NCBI GenBank assembly: GCA_963978905.1 | Contig: OZ022256.1 | Location: forward strand, 13,127,501-13,191,500 | DNA: 64,000 nucleotides | Direction: 5' to 3' | Source: Trichostrongylus colubriformis | Taxonomy: Eukaryota; Nematoda; Chromadorea; Rhabditida; Trichostrongylidae | Shown here: positions 47,255-59,400 of the stretch, in pieces | Numbering within the stretch: position 1 is the stretch's first letter | Layout: each line of letters opens with the position of its first letter | Notes under the pieces: generated by a model | What the model saw: the letters and a program-made list of their open reading frames with translations, nothing else | What the model was told of the DNA's origin: nothing | The model's database searches: none | Translations under genes and position numbers: made by a program

Positions 47255-48290
47255 TCATTGCACAAAAACCAAAGAGTCAGCATTCGTCCAGTTGTAAGTC
47301 TAATTGCAAGAAAAAGAGACGATTGCATTCGATAAATGCAGTTGTGCCTTCAACCTCAATCTATGATATCCTTCATCGAAGAACCATGTCGTCAACAATT
47401 AAATAAATCTGAAGTAGTCAATCCCGAAGCAATCTTCTCACCAAAATTAACATGCAGATTAGATGATACAAATGGAAAGCGCTAGCACAACATGGTGAGT
47501 TCTCGCAGTTGTTCCAGCCTGTCATCCGTAGTGGAATTTGCTGATAAGTACAGAATGCCGATGCCGAAGATGGATCCTCACAAAACGTTTCGACAAGGGA
47601 GCGACGACAGAGAACGCTTTTTGTTACCGATCTGAACAAATGAAACCCTTAACACCAAGATATCTTTCATTAATATGATTTCCTATTTTGTCCCTTAATC
47701 GAAAAGAAAGCTCCAGGCAATGAGTCACTCACGGACAACTATTCCAATCAATTTCGGAACACTGCATAGAGGCTGCTTCGGTAACTTCCTCAGCGATTTG
47801 ATCCAAACACTGTGAATAGACGATAACTACAAGAAGATTACGGATGCTTCTTGGGATTTCTTACTTCCTCTTGAAGTTTAGCGCAGAAACCTTTTGCTAT
47901 GCCGCAGAATCTAGAGGGACCCGCGCATTCACATAATGGGCACAGTAATAAACCAGAAGTGAAAGGTACGCAGCACAACGCCGTTCTGACTCCTTCTGCA
48001 CAAACCGTCATCCTACATCCACGATATTCACTCACATGGAAGGCTGAATCCGCAGAAGAATTCGATCATTGAAAGTTGGTTGAGATAGAAAACCGCATCG
48101 GTAGTTGAGCTTGTCAGATTTGTGAGGCAGTCGAAATCAACCAGTTCTTGATATCGGCCATTCATACAGATGTTGAGCCGTTTGAAGTGGCTGCAAACAT
48201 ACTAGGTAGCAGGACAATTCTTACGATATTTTCTCCGACATTTTCCAGAGGTTCCCAGAAATTTTGTAGATGGAGTAAATAAAGTGAGCG
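47255..48290 (-). CDS. cysteine-rich extracellular protein, partial multi-exon gene
   Basis: Exons in reading order (minus): about 48290-48225, 48190-48036, 47896-47865 (or a longer form from 47989), 47809-47733, 47631-47442, 47299-47255. Donors are GTAAGA, GTGAGT, GTAAGA, GTGAGT and GTGAGA; acceptors include TTTGCAG, ATTCACAG, TTGTTCAG and GCAATTAG. Phases agree except at the 48036 donor, where the best acceptor (TTTGTGCAG) would create a TAA; weaker acceptors avoid this. The product has many cysteines (for example FKRLNICMNG, VDFDCLTNLT, CLDQIAEEV, SCPSV, TFCEDPSS, WNNCENSPCC), which suggests a secreted or extracellular domain. The family is not recognised. A different 3' end is possible (see findings). 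AATAAA lies near 47160 on this strand. Confidence 0.55.
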
Positions 48291-48300
48291 CCTAGTACTA

Positions 48301-49090
48301 TGGCCGTTCGGAAAGTTCTTGCTGTTTTCAATCTCTAATTAGAAATGCGGATATCTCAGTTCATACAAGATTTCATTAATCGGGAAAAACTACAACAATC
48401 AGCAAATTTTTGTCAATCAACTAGACGCACTCTTTCTTCCGGTTGCCCAGAACTATAAAGATCAAGAGGCGATGAATTCATTGAGGGCCACTTCTGCATC
48501 GTGTTCGGTCTTGAAGTATTTCACAGAGAAAGCTGTCCAAACTCTTGATGAATCGTTGTGACATGTGTGGTGGGCAGTGGAAATTTGTGGTTGCGTTCAT
48601 TCAACTTTTTCAGGGTTGCTTGTGCATTATGGGGCCATGCATTCTGGTAAAGGAAGGTAGGTGCCTCCCTATCAGTCAAAACTACCTTATGATTTGCAGT
48701 TTGCGATGCATCTCAGAGCTCCTCACAGTAATTTTTAGCCGTGATACAATTTCCTAAAATTCATGAGCACATAGAGCAGCCGCAGACCACCAGACCGCCT
48801 CCATGCTGCCCAAACTGATCGCTACTGGCTTGACCTTTGTCCAACCGTCGTGAAAGACTGTTCTACAGAATCCACATCGAAACCGCAGTTCTCCGAACGG
48901 CCTAATAGGCATAAATGAACAATCCAATTGGATTGCTCCGATTTCCTGCGCCGCATGTGCCGTCTGGGTTCCAATGCTGAAGGTTTCGTGGAAGTCAACG
49001 TCACAGACTATGCTAACTTCAAATTTTTAGTTGATTTTGCATTTTCATCCATTTGGAAATGAGATTTCTTCAACTTTTAAGATTAAGATG
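48301..49090 (-). pseudogene. mariner relic next to the cysteine-rich exons
   Basis: In shifting minus frames: AVWWSAAALC (compare VWWDWKG), then LPECMAP and NPEKVE pieces matching the QNARPH..ATLKKL region, then FKTEHDAEVALNEFIAS and a Cys-poor tail, as in mariner C-termini. The proximal end GGCCGTTCGGAAAG at 48302 is probably the terminal repeat, following a TA. Right boundary uncertain. It lies just upstream of, or within an intron of, the minus-strand gene. Confidence 0.55.
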
Positions 49091-49489
49091 TTAAGTGCAT
49101 CTAAGTATGTAAGTACAGATGAATGTAGATAAAACGACAATTTTCCAAAGATAGGAGTGCGTTTTCGATGAAAACCTTGAAATGATGGCAAAGGGAAAAA
49201 AACGTCAAAAATGTTGCAAAAACTATCCAGACTTATGTGATGCGATTATGAAATGGGCCTCCACATTGGACAGATATGGGAGTTTACCATTTCGGCCAAT
49301 TAAGCAAATAATACAGAATTTGAGAATAACAAGATTACTATACGCCAGAGTTGCCAACTCCGATATCTGCCATAACCCACCTAAGCCATTGCTGCTATCA
49401 GGCCACAGCGATCAGACATAGATAGTGCAGACGTATGTTTTTGAAGTTGCAACAAGGGCTGTAGTTTTTTGGGTGAGTTCTTTCCTCTG

Positions 49490-49558
49490 AGTGGGCGTTC
49501 CAATATGTGCTCAGGTGCCTTTGCTTTTACCCTCTCTCCTTTTATAGGAACGCCCACT
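49490..49558. repeat. short hairpin, 12-bp perfect stem
   Basis: AGTGGGCGTTCC (49490-49501) and GGAACGCCCACT (49547-49558) pair around a 45-base loop rich in pyrimidines. No gene or transposon end explains it. Confidence 0.6.
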
Positions 49559-49632
49559 TTCGTCAGAGCATTGCGCTAGAAAACTCCTAACAACCAGAAC
49601 CGGAAAAGCCTTATTTTCAGGTTAAATCTCAC

Positions 49633-51050
49633 TCTTTTATGGAACAGCCGTTCTTCTTCGAAAGATCGTACTGTATAGAGTCTGAAATAAACCAAGCAGA
49701 GAAAAGGCTTCGTTGTCAAATTTTTTTGCTTTTTCGTTTCTAGAGAGAGACATAGAAGCTCTATTAACATATTGGAATGTGATAACACGTAAGCCTATAG
49801 TAAAGTTTTTGAAATTTTGAAAGTCACATACCTGCAGAGATGTGAGCTGTCAAGCATGATGATGACTTGCAAAGTGCTGTTCCGGAATGGAAGCTTGTTG
49901 TCATCACTCATGGTGAAGCCATATTTACCGAGAAATTCCTCGAAACAGAGCTGCGTCATCTGAAAACACCATTGAAAACTGATAGACAGATGACGACAAA
50001 GAAGTGTGAGAAAAATTAATAGTCACTTCAATCTTGACTTGAAAATAGCGCGCCAAAGACGATTCCTTTCTCTAGACTCTTTGCTCCTTCTTCGTCCACT
50101 CGCCACGTGTTACTTAGGCTTCGAGTCAAAGGGCGCCCTCGCTCGCTCACCACATGCTTCTCAGGCTGAGACTCGAGGGGTGCTATGTCCGTCACTGTTT
50201 TTCATCCAGTTGCAATCTACACGTTAGATAGAGTTAAATGTAGGAAGTCTGACATGCTTCTGACCGTGTGAGCAGAGAGCACGGTGGTAAATTTCAGAAA
50301 CCTTGAGACCAATTCCGAGCCACCAAACACGATGCGCCGAAAGTTAACGCTTCCAGCGAAACAGCTCGAAAATATAAAAAGGTGTGCGAGTTAAATTGTA
50401 GACCGAAATGATACAGTAGCGGTGATTGCCCTCGGTGCGCTTACCAAAGAGTGTTAACAGCATAGTCATGGACACATTGCAGAATTACAAAACATTACTG
50501 AGGGAATAAGGTCCATGTGAAGCCGCTGCGAGACAAAGAACCACAAAGAACTGCACAGTGGCCCATGTACAATTCAAGCAGGCTTTATTGTGGAATTTTT
50601 TCGATGCTCATGCATATACATCAAAAGTAAGAAGATCGGAGGGAAAAAAATGAAGTTATGGTTTTTGTCTCTGACAGAATTGTTCTGGAATCGTTCATGG
50701 AAGGAAGTGAACCAAAAAGCGAGGTTCTATGTTTACATTAGGTTATACTCTTTATGTAAGAAAGCCCAGACATGAAAACGTGTCACCAAGAATTCATCTG
50801 CAGAGGCAACATGCTGGCTTCCTTGCTTGGGAGAAACGAGAAGGTCTTCACCACGTACGGATGCTACACTTGATACGGATGTCGCCAAGTTCATAACCGA
50901 TGCTGAAATCTTCATCGGCCTTTCTGAGAACTTAGATTATGTAGTGCAAGAATTATGTGAATAAAGCAGTTAGACTCACACAGAATGAAAAGCTTCAGCG
51001 GTGTCATGTATGACGATCTCTGGTGGAGCATAAGTGAGTTTAATAGAACA
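49633..51050 (-). CDS. Ig-like extracellular domain segment, partial multi-exon gene
   Basis: Four exons can be supported on the minus strand: up to about 51050-50980 (YAPPEIVIHDTAEAFHS, donor GTGAGT), 50923-50859 (ADEDFSIGYELGDIRIKCSI, donor GTACGT), 49959-49832 (after GTTTTCAG: QLCFEEFLGKYGF, FRNSTLQVIIMLDSSH, donor GTATGT) and 49681-49633 (after TTTATTTCAG: LYTVRSFEEERLF, donor GTGAGA). Phases match at the first and last junctions (GT+A and AG+A). One exon between 50859 and 49959 is missing from my model. The order PPEI..., GDIRIKCS..., STLQVIIMLDSS..., LYTVRS resembles an I-set immunoglobulin fold, though the second cysteine is replaced by Val. If the last exon is not spliced it ends at a stop at 49576. 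It may continue into the cysteine-rich exons below 48300. Confidence 0.5.
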
Positions 51051-51429
51051 CCAAGCGCTTATCGAGCGCTTGTCGTTAAACACGCCTTTGGTTTATCGGG
51101 CTAAGTGATAAGTGGAAGAACCGAGTTACTAAAATAACACTGGCTAGCTTGGAGAGAAATAGGTTGCTCGAAACAAGGTGATAGAATAGCTCCATTGGAA
51201 TCGAGAATAATAATTTCGCTGTTGCTTTAATAGACTAAAGCCCTCCTCAAGTGGATCAGCCATACTTGTCCTATCTTTGTGTTCACTGAAGTGATCGAGG
51301 TATTTTCTGATAGTTATTAACCCGTTGATGACCGCGGCATTTTTGATTGTTTGGCGCGTGGGACCGAGCGGGATTTTTCCACGCTCCGCGTGTGACACGA
51401 CACAGTCCCACAGGGACACCTTTCTCGAA
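51051..51429. other. unassigned stretch
   Basis: A minus ORF of 91 codons at 51144-51419 has no clear motif. The 5' end of the neighbouring minus-strand gene should lie here or beyond, but no exon was recognised. Confidence 0.35.
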
Positions 51430-53805
51430 AGCCATCATTTTTCAGCTTTTGCATTGTAATTAGGTTCCCAGCTGCATATATAATCATAGTTAGTGTGTGT
51501 GATTTGCACCCAACATTTCCTGGAACACCGTTATGTCCAGAAACGTGATTTTGATCGAAATGTCTATGAAACCGCGTGTGGCTTTTGAACCCAATCGGCC
51601 ATTTTTCGCTGACGCTAATGTAGAGGGTAGGCGATAGATGGGCACCGACTGAATGTGCTGGAATCATGCAAAAAACCCAATTCTGATCTAGTAGACAAAA
51701 ACGAAAGAAATATAAATGGGGACACTCATTTTCATGCTGTCATTCCTCATCTGCTAGCATCCTACAACCATCTGTATGTACACTACAATGTAAATTTCAC
51801 CCAAACCTTATTCAGAGACAGATAGGGGTTCTCTCTTAGCTAAGGTCTAGGTAAAAACCTAGGCAAAAATAGCGTCGGACCTCGAGAGCACTGGTGTGCC
51901 CCCTGACTATATCAGCACCTTATTTTTTCGTGATAACTATTAGAACGGAGAACATTACATAAGCAGGGATGAAATGAAGGCGACACCCCAAATTCTGCTT
52001 CAAGGCGATTATAATCAGGCATAAGGCCTGATTATAATTGTGTTGGAGCAAATTCTACTGGAGTGGAGCGGAAAATGAAACGGTACCTGCCAATAGTACG
52101 CAAATGCACGGCAGCCAGTGCTGGATATTTAGTGGGCGCCAATAATCATCAGCCTTTGTGGTTGTATGGGGATAGTACAAGGAACACAAGAAAAGCAACG
52201 AAAGCACATAAGAAAGCAGTAGCTTCGAAAACTAGTGGGGACGACCGTCCACATACATTCGCTGTAATTCCGGCACATCTTGTAGTTACTTGGGGAGATC
52301 CAGAAAATTTGAACAATCAGTTTTCGTGCGTTAATTAGAGATAAGGTGTAGTGAAGGGAATAGAAAATTCGAGGCAGTAGACATTTTGAAAAATCGAGGG
52401 GGAGCAAGGAAGATTAGAGGCAATGGAAACACTATTTTCTGTAAGCGAACATTCGAGCCCAGAGGAGATAATGCTCAGAGAAACTCACGTTGCAAAACTT
52501 GCCTTGGGGGGGGGAGAGGTCCTAATACGCTCGCGCCGCGATACTAATACGCTTCATCTCGTACTACACGATTCAGTGGCCGAGTTGCATACTGGCGCCT
52601 GGCAGAGAAGGCGAAATAATCTCATTCATGATATGTTGAAAAGTCAATAAACAGGCAAACAAGTGAAACATTGAAGGAAGAATAAGTGAAGAAATACAGA
52701 AAAACGTTCTCGATAGAAAATATCCAATGAATTCACAATCGACGTTTTGGCAAGGCGTCGTGTGTGCCATTGGCGAAGTACAAGCGGGCACCGCAGGCTG
52801 AAATTGCTACTTCCGGTGTCTTCAAAGACACTGGGAGGTGGCAATTTTGGACAACCGTGAAATCGACCTACCTATGCGCTTGCAGTTCGTTAGATTGCAG
52901 ACACTGCACATACACGACACCTTGCTTAAACGTCGAGGGCGAATTCAATGGATTTTTTCTACCACGAACGCCTTTTTCTTACCCGCTCGCTTATTTTACC
53001 ATTCATTGTTTCACTTGATTGCTGCCGTTGTTGTTTCATTTGGTCCATATCATCAATAATGAATGAAGTATCCTACGAAACAATCGGGAAGGTGATGTTT
53101 CAATTTGAAGAGATGCGCGGTAGATGCAAATACAGACCACAGCGTCGCGCTATTGAATCCGGGTTTCTCTACCGATTATCGCTTTTGACCTCGAATAATC
53201 GTAGTATCGAAACGATCATATTTCCACCTCTCTCGACCCCTTCCGGCTTCTTTGGTAGCTTCATTTCTTTCTAGCCGATGTGCTTCCCGGCCACGTAATT
53301 GTTACAGCATCTTATTGTTAGTGAGCGCAAACTATTCCAAACCTCAAAGCACTTCTAAAATTCCGGAGCCATTGTCCCCTAGGTCTAGGGCATACCACAG
53401 TCAACTTGTTTTCTGTATTTTCTGAGGAGTCAGCGCGAACCAGAGATAAGTAAATGCATCAAATCTCAAGAACAAATAGTAGGGAGGCTACAAAGACTAC
53501 ATCCACGAATCCCAATTATTTAAGTCGAACGGACATAAACGGGTGGTGGGATTTGTGCTCGCACTTGAACAGATCAGAATCAGAGCACACTCAGGTGTCG
53601 TCGCTTCAGTACGATACGACCCCCTCTCAACATAACCTTTACAGTATCAGTAACTATTGCCGATTGTATAGCATTAATAGGTGTTTTATAACTGTAATTC
53701 TTGCAGTGATCTCCCAAACTTAATCATATTTTCTTACATAACCGGGTCATCTGACGGCACATTCTGGTTATCATCTACACCGCGACCATGGCTGACCTCT
53801 GCAGA
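51430..53805. repeat. uninterrupted duplicate of 24190-30632
   Basis: Collinear with the other copy (see that entry) but lacking its insertions. Around 51938 a single TA stands where element B sits in the other copy. Near 52085 the SINE is absent, near 53185 element C is absent, near 53325 the 496-bp insert is absent, and near 53690 the mariner is absent. No host gene recognised. Confidence 0.8.
52790..53270 (-). repeat. interspersed repeat family R, copy 6 (-)
   Basis: Longest reverse copy. Contains GGCAATTTTGG, TGCAGACACTGCACATACACGACACC-type sequence (shared core CACGACACCTTGCT), ATAATGAATGAAG and CTCTACCGATTATCGC in the same order as 27440-27800. Confidence 0.6.
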
Positions 53806-54126
53806 TACGACCCTCATCATACCTCCCGCAAATACGACCCTCCCCTATGAACACGACCCGCCTGTCGAGGAATCCTCGGCCCTTGGTGTGCCTTGATCAG
53901 AATGGTATGGAAAGTAGCATGAAAATGTTCCTATGTTCAGTTACTAACAAGGCTGTATTGATATCAAAATCTTTGCCAGTTAATTCAAAGCAGGGAACGC
54001 AGTGCAATGCGCGCCAGTGTGACCGCCTTTGCCACTGTATTTCAGGTGAGAGCGAATTGAAAAAGGACTCAGTTTGCGCCACACTGGCATCGCGCGGAGG
54101 GCGTAACCGGTATTGCAGACGAGTAG
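53806..54126. other. upstream region of the second collagen gene
   Basis: No exon seen. A TTTCAG followed by GTGAG at 54040-54050 leads to no coding frame. Confidence 0.35.
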
Positions 54127-54134
54127 TATAAAAG
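54127..54134 (+). promoter_or_regulatory. TATA box of the second collagen gene
   Basis: TATAAAAG lies 111 bases before the start codon. Confidence 0.6.
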
Positions 54135-54244
54135 ACGTCCCATGATCACTTATTGTCCTCATCGACAAAGCCACCAGTGATACTTCTGAAACCACAGCCA
54201 CACGACCCGTCGCCGATTTCCTGCTCATTGGAACGATCGTATTC

Positions 54245-55252
54245 ATGGACACAGGACGAGTGAGTCGAGTGGCCGCGTATCGCTTCGTAGCCTACGCGGC
54301 GGTCACATTCTCCGTGGTTGCTGTGTTGTCTGTCTGCGTCACACTACCAATGATTTACAATTACATCTACCACGTGAAACGTTCAATGCGTCATGAGATT
54401 AATTTTTGTAAGGTACGGTTCCTGGTGTGAACTTCCGAAGTCACATAATCACAATCCATTATTTTAGGGTTCAGCCAAGGAGATCTGGGGTGAAGTGACA
54501 CACATGCGAGGCGCTCCCGTAGCAAACCGAACTGTTCGTGGCGTTAGTGGAGGCGGAGGAGGAGGAGCATGTGAAACCTGCTGTATGCCTGGTCCCCCAG
54601 GACCTAAAGGTGCTCCCGGCAGACCCGGTCGCCCAGGTGCTCCTGGAGCACCGGGAGCACCTGGAGCTCCTGGACGTCCCCCAGCGCAAGCATGTGAGCC
54701 TGTCACTCCTCCGCCATGTCGGCCATGCCCACCGGGACCACCAGGAGCTCCAGGACCACTAGGACCTCCAGGAGACCCTGGTCCAGCTGGAGCTGCTGGT
54801 ATGGGAGGAGGTCCTGCACCACCAGGTCCACCAGGACCGAAAGGACCGCCCGGAGCGCCAGGAAAACCCGGCGCTCCCGGACTACCAGGCCAACCTGGAC
54901 AAAATGCTGTGGGTGCGGCAATGCAACCAGGAGTTCCAGGACCTATGGGAGCGCCAGGACCAATGGGTCCACCAGGACCAAGCGGAATGCCCGGATCCCC
55001 TGGACAAATGGGTTAGATTGTTTTCTTGAGTTTTTTTTTTTTTCAAATAGCACGGATCTGACAACGTCTCTTTCAGGACCGCCCGGACCGAAAGGACCAC
55101 CTGGACCTAACGGAATGCCTGGACCTCCTGGACAACCTGGTGCTCCTGGAATGCCTGGTGCAGCTGGTGCAGCCGGTGAAAAGGGAATCTGTCCCAAATA
55201 CTGTGCCATTGATGGTGGAGTGTTCTTCGAAGATGGAACACGTCGTCGCTGA
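54245..55252 (+). CDS. nematode cuticle collagen B (3 exons, 295 aa)
   Basis: Exons are 54245-54412, 54468-55011 and 55077-55252, with GT-AG introns of 55 and 65 bp in the same phases and at the same positions as in the collagen at 11862. Exon 1 is 56 codons in both. The N-terminal domain ([19 protein letters not shown], then [15 protein letters not shown]) includes the membrane segment. IWGEVTH follows, then a furin-like RTVR site and a Gly-rich linker with CETCC. Gly-X-Y blocks with a PPCRPC interruption fill the middle, and the end is [17 protein letters not shown] plus RRR-type residues. Role: structural cuticle collagen, secreted by the hypodermis and assembled as trimers (family knowledge). 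AATAAA lies at 55335, about 83 bases past the stop. It is the paralogue of collagen A. Confidence 0.94.
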
Positions 55253-55334
55253 TGAAACTATTCTCCTTTGCTCAGATTGTCATTCATCGGATGCTCTAGA
55301 CATGGCGATCAATGTAGTAGAAAAGCTGGTGTTG

Positions 55335-55340
55335 AATAAA
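55335..55340 (+). terminator. poly(A) signal of the second collagen gene
   Basis: AATAAA 83 bases after the stop codon, a usual distance for short nematode 3' UTRs. Confidence 0.5.
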
Positions 55341-56231
55341 TTGCGTTCAGTCAGTTCCGATATGTCTGTGTCCATCAGGGCTAGATACCACTGGAGACCT
55401 GTCTACCTGAAAAGGACTGGAAAAGGTCATAACATTTCGAATTGGTGGCTCGTACCCGATCTAAAAAGTACCATTACCTCTACTCACTGCTCTTTTTGTA
55501 GCAGGCGACCTAGCTGCCCACATTGTCCTTCAAAAGTACAAAAACTACGAACTCTGTCGACATTCTACTGGGAACCCTTTGCAGTTTCTTTCCGACCGCG
55601 CGATTGGCTTTTTTCTTGATGGAAGTGCTAGTGATTGACGGGAAAGCTAAGAGAAGGAAAGGAACATGTCGGGTAAAGTAAAGACGAATTGCCTCGACGA
55701 CAGAAGCACTTCTTTGCCCGATGTTCCACTCGAATCGAGTGGAAAACCACCGACGCAATTTCACGGCAATTTGTAACTTTTTAGTGAAGGATGTGCAACA
55801 TTAACATTGATGGCATTTCCTCTCTTGACATTTAACGAAATATGATATTGTGGCAGTTTGGGCGCTTTGAAGGAAATTCGGCTCCCATATTATCTGAATA
55901 GGTCCTCTGGTCTTCACATAATGATCTTGACAATACACTTCGCCATAATATTTGTTTCTTAACCAGCCTGTCTAGCAATAAGAACAGAGATAGAAACAGC
56001 TACTACTGAGAAAAACCATGTGCGAAATAATCCGAAATGCTTCGCTTGCAACTTTCCTCCTATCGTTAATAAATGGTACTCTCAAGGCGGTCGGGAGAGA
56101 GCAGGCAACAAGGGCGGGAAATGGGACAGAGGGGGAAAGCGACAAGAACGCAGAAAGAGTGATCAACTAATCAGGGTAACACCGTCCGATTAGTTTTCCA
56201 GTTTCGATTCAAGTGGTCATAGTGCTATAAG
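55341..56231. other. unassigned stretch
   Basis: The plus frame that continues to 55619 is a read-through of an alternative frame past the collagen end and is not a gene. Nothing else supported. Confidence 0.35.
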
Positions 56232-56407
56232 GCCGCGTTCATACTTTGTGGTGCCGGCGGCAGAGTGTGGTTGCGTGACTCTGCATCTCCACCTGTGTGC
56301 CCCTGTCCCATTGCCTGCCGCTTCTCTGCACCTCCACCGTGCCACTGTGCTACGCTGCCTGTAAACGAAGCCACGCTTCGCTGGGGCGCAAAGTATGAAC
56401 GCGGTCT
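56232..56407. mobile_element. MITE with CGTTCATACTTTG terminal repeats, full copy
   Basis: Starts AAGGCCGCGTTCATACTTTG and ends GCGCAAAGTATGAACGCGGT; the terminal repeats pair over about 20 bases. The core is GC-rich and similar to the copy at 15438. No transposase; no clear target duplication. Confidence 0.75.
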
Positions 56408-59400
56408 AGTGGCTGATCGTCTTCTCGAGAAAAAGAGGCTATCGACTCACTCTGTGACTATCGGGAGGTGAGCCTTCAAAGGCATGTTGGAGACTGTACA
56501 CATACAACGCTTCTCAATCATAGGCTCCGTTGTTTATTGCCTAATGAAAAGAAAGAGAGTTTCAGCGTCATTCTTCTAGGCATGGGGAAATAAAAACAGA
56601 AGCAAGCGTTCAAATCTCCGCCGTAGAACTTCCCCAATAAACCGTAAAAATGCTTTGTGAGTTGTTGCTCACGTTTTCTTCCCATGTTCACACAGATTTT
56701 GACGTTCCATACTTTCGCCGAAACGGGTCACCCATACGCTAATAGACTCTATCTTAAAAGCTCGTCCGGTTCCTTCCATTTACCCACGAACTGTCCGCAT
56801 CGATAGTGTTCAAAAGTTTTGGTTCTCGGAGGTTCATTTTTTTTGCATTACACTACGCACATGGTCTCAGTGACCACAGACTACCTATTCATCTGAAAAA
56901 ATAAGAGATCGTTTCCTGGTTCAGCACCATTCATCTGTCAGAAAAATTTAGTTTCTCGATTTTCAGTAATGCAATGTTCTCGTACCTCATGTACAGTTCA
57001 TCCATTGAAACTATAAATTACAAATGTATGTATTCTTAACCCAAGGTGAACCGGTGTCTCATCTGTAATGTGTTGAATATTACAGATACTTCCACGCTTC
57101 ATAAATAGGCGCTTCTTATGTTGCGGAAAGAGTGTAGTATCCCAGTTCGAAAAAAATTCAGTGACTGTGTTGATTTGACAAAACCGGTTCCAAAAGCTGT
57201 CAGAAGATTGCTGATTTTCACCAGGTAGTTACCCTACGAAAAAAAAAGAAACTCGTCTAGACTACTTGTAACGCTGCTGCTCCTGTATTATTGTCACATA
57301 ATTTTTTTCCGAAGCCACTGGTATGAAAGCCATTATATGAGCTACAGCTACGTACTGACTCCCGCTTACACTTATAAGCAGCACTAGGGAAAATTCGGAC
57401 GAAATGTAAAAGAAGTAGTGAATCAGGAAGTCGAGATGACAAGTAACAGGACAGTGGAGAAAAAACGGATGGGAATGGCCAAAAACCCGAGAAATAGGAC
57501 CCCCTTCTCTCGTTGATCCTCAACGCAGACGACCTTTCCGTCAAGAGGCGGATACTCCGAACGAAACTTTTATTGGCATGCTGCCAAGTAAACACAAGGG
57601 AATGTTTGGAAATACGACAGCATCTTTTTCTTGGAGTAAGCTTCAGGCTAAAACTGCGAAAGCGCGCTGCAATACCTTCGACCTCACCGCATATCCTTGG
57701 CCGCTCTCATCATAGCCGACCAGGTATTACGTCGATAGGAGGCGGGGTCGATCATTTAAAGGCGGCAGCTCTTATCCGTTGCGTCGTTTCTATAGCTCGA
57801 AGGCCCGCTTTTTCACCGGAATTTTGCAACAGATATCCTTCTTGGGCTCACAGTTTCCATGTAAATAACGTCTTCCAGAAATTTCTCAAAAAACACATCA
57901 TCCCTGATGTTGCCTTTAATAGATCCGGCCTGTAACCATGAGCTGCCTATTTAATACACACAGCAAACCTATAAAACCTCCAACACGTGTGTTTCGTTGG
58001 CGGAAAGTGGAAAGGCTTCTGTATGGCATGTTGCTACCTATAGAATGAGTCTCGAAATTTTCATGCTATAAGATGAGGCAGGAGCCAAATAAATGAGAAA
58101 GGCTCACTAGTGAAGGGCATTAGCAGCGCTGCTCATATGAGTGTTCATTGAATTCTAAAAAGGTCGCAATTCCTACTCTCATGCGAAAGCGAGCGCCAGT
58201 GGAGTAGAGTTGTCCGCCGCTGTCGGAGACGCATAGTGGGAACATAAAATCACGTAAATAGTCTCCGCCAGCGGCGGACGACGGGGCTGCCGCAGGGTGT
58301 TCACGTGTCCATTTATTAGGACCACGACTTTGAGAAGCTCTATCTTAGCCGGATTCTCAGTTTTTGGCGTGAAACTTCGCATGCGACCCTTATTTGGCAA
58401 ATACAATATAAATATATGAGTGACAGGAAATTCATTTTCTCGTGAACGATTGCTTTAAGAGCACCTCCTGGAGGGTCATCGCAAAGCAATCATTTCCTTT
58501 TCCGAAAAGTAGCCTCTAGCAAGGGAGATCAAAATATGAGCTTTTGTAGGAGATTCGATAACGTTTACATATTTTCATACTGTCCCTCCCTCCAGGTACA
58601 CCCACGAAACTAATATCCGTTTCAATGATGAATTGGGACAGCGTGTTCCACACAGAGCAGACTGAATGTTCTTTTTCGACTGTGGACTCAGTTTACGTAA
58701 ATTATAGTTTACTGGAACCGGATCGCTGCAATATGCATTTATATTTTGAAATACGAAACAAATTCCTCTTCTTTTTAATGGTTTTTTTAACAGTATCGTT
58801 GTTTGCTCAATGATTTACAGACCGGTTCCATAAACACTGAATTTGTCTGAATAGCGGACTCCCTTTTCATGAGGTCGTAGAATTCTCGTTGATGAGCATC
58901 ATTCAATACACTGGAACTGTTGGCTGAAAATGTTGAAAACTGAGTTCTATTGATGAAGGGGGTGGTCAGTAAGGTATAGCTGCCTTTCTAGAGCATTTGC
59001 ATGGAAAGATGACAAGACCTTGAGCAAATATCTTTGTTCTATAAGAGAAATGACCTTTTCGCTTTGCTAAGGGAAAAAGTACAATATCGCTCACATTTTC
59101 TGATCAGTAGACAACTAGCGACGGATTAATAATCGACGCAAACAGTCGCGCCTTCATACATAACTTTGTTCAATGTGGATAAAAAATTGGGAGCGTTAGA
59201 TTCGTCTCGATGCGACAATTCCAACGACGACTCGACATTTTAAATGTCAGTCATTTAATGTAAGGCCAAAAGGGTAAGAGTTATATTTCAATGTAAAAGA
59301 AAAGGATTTTTGTGAGATTTCAGCGAGAAGCTGGTGACCTACTTATTAAAATTTGACATACGTCGTTGAACTTGTCGCATCTCTCGATTTTTGCCCATTT

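Noticed and set aside
54464..55209. ORFs antisense to and in other frames of the second collagen gene, including collagen-like antisense repeats
   Set aside because: Shadows of the GGN-CCN codon pattern; splice sites and conserved ends support only the plus-strand gene.
57257..57935. Overlapping 112- and 140-codon ORFs
   Set aside because: Opposite-strand overlap without motifs; coding evidence is absent for both.
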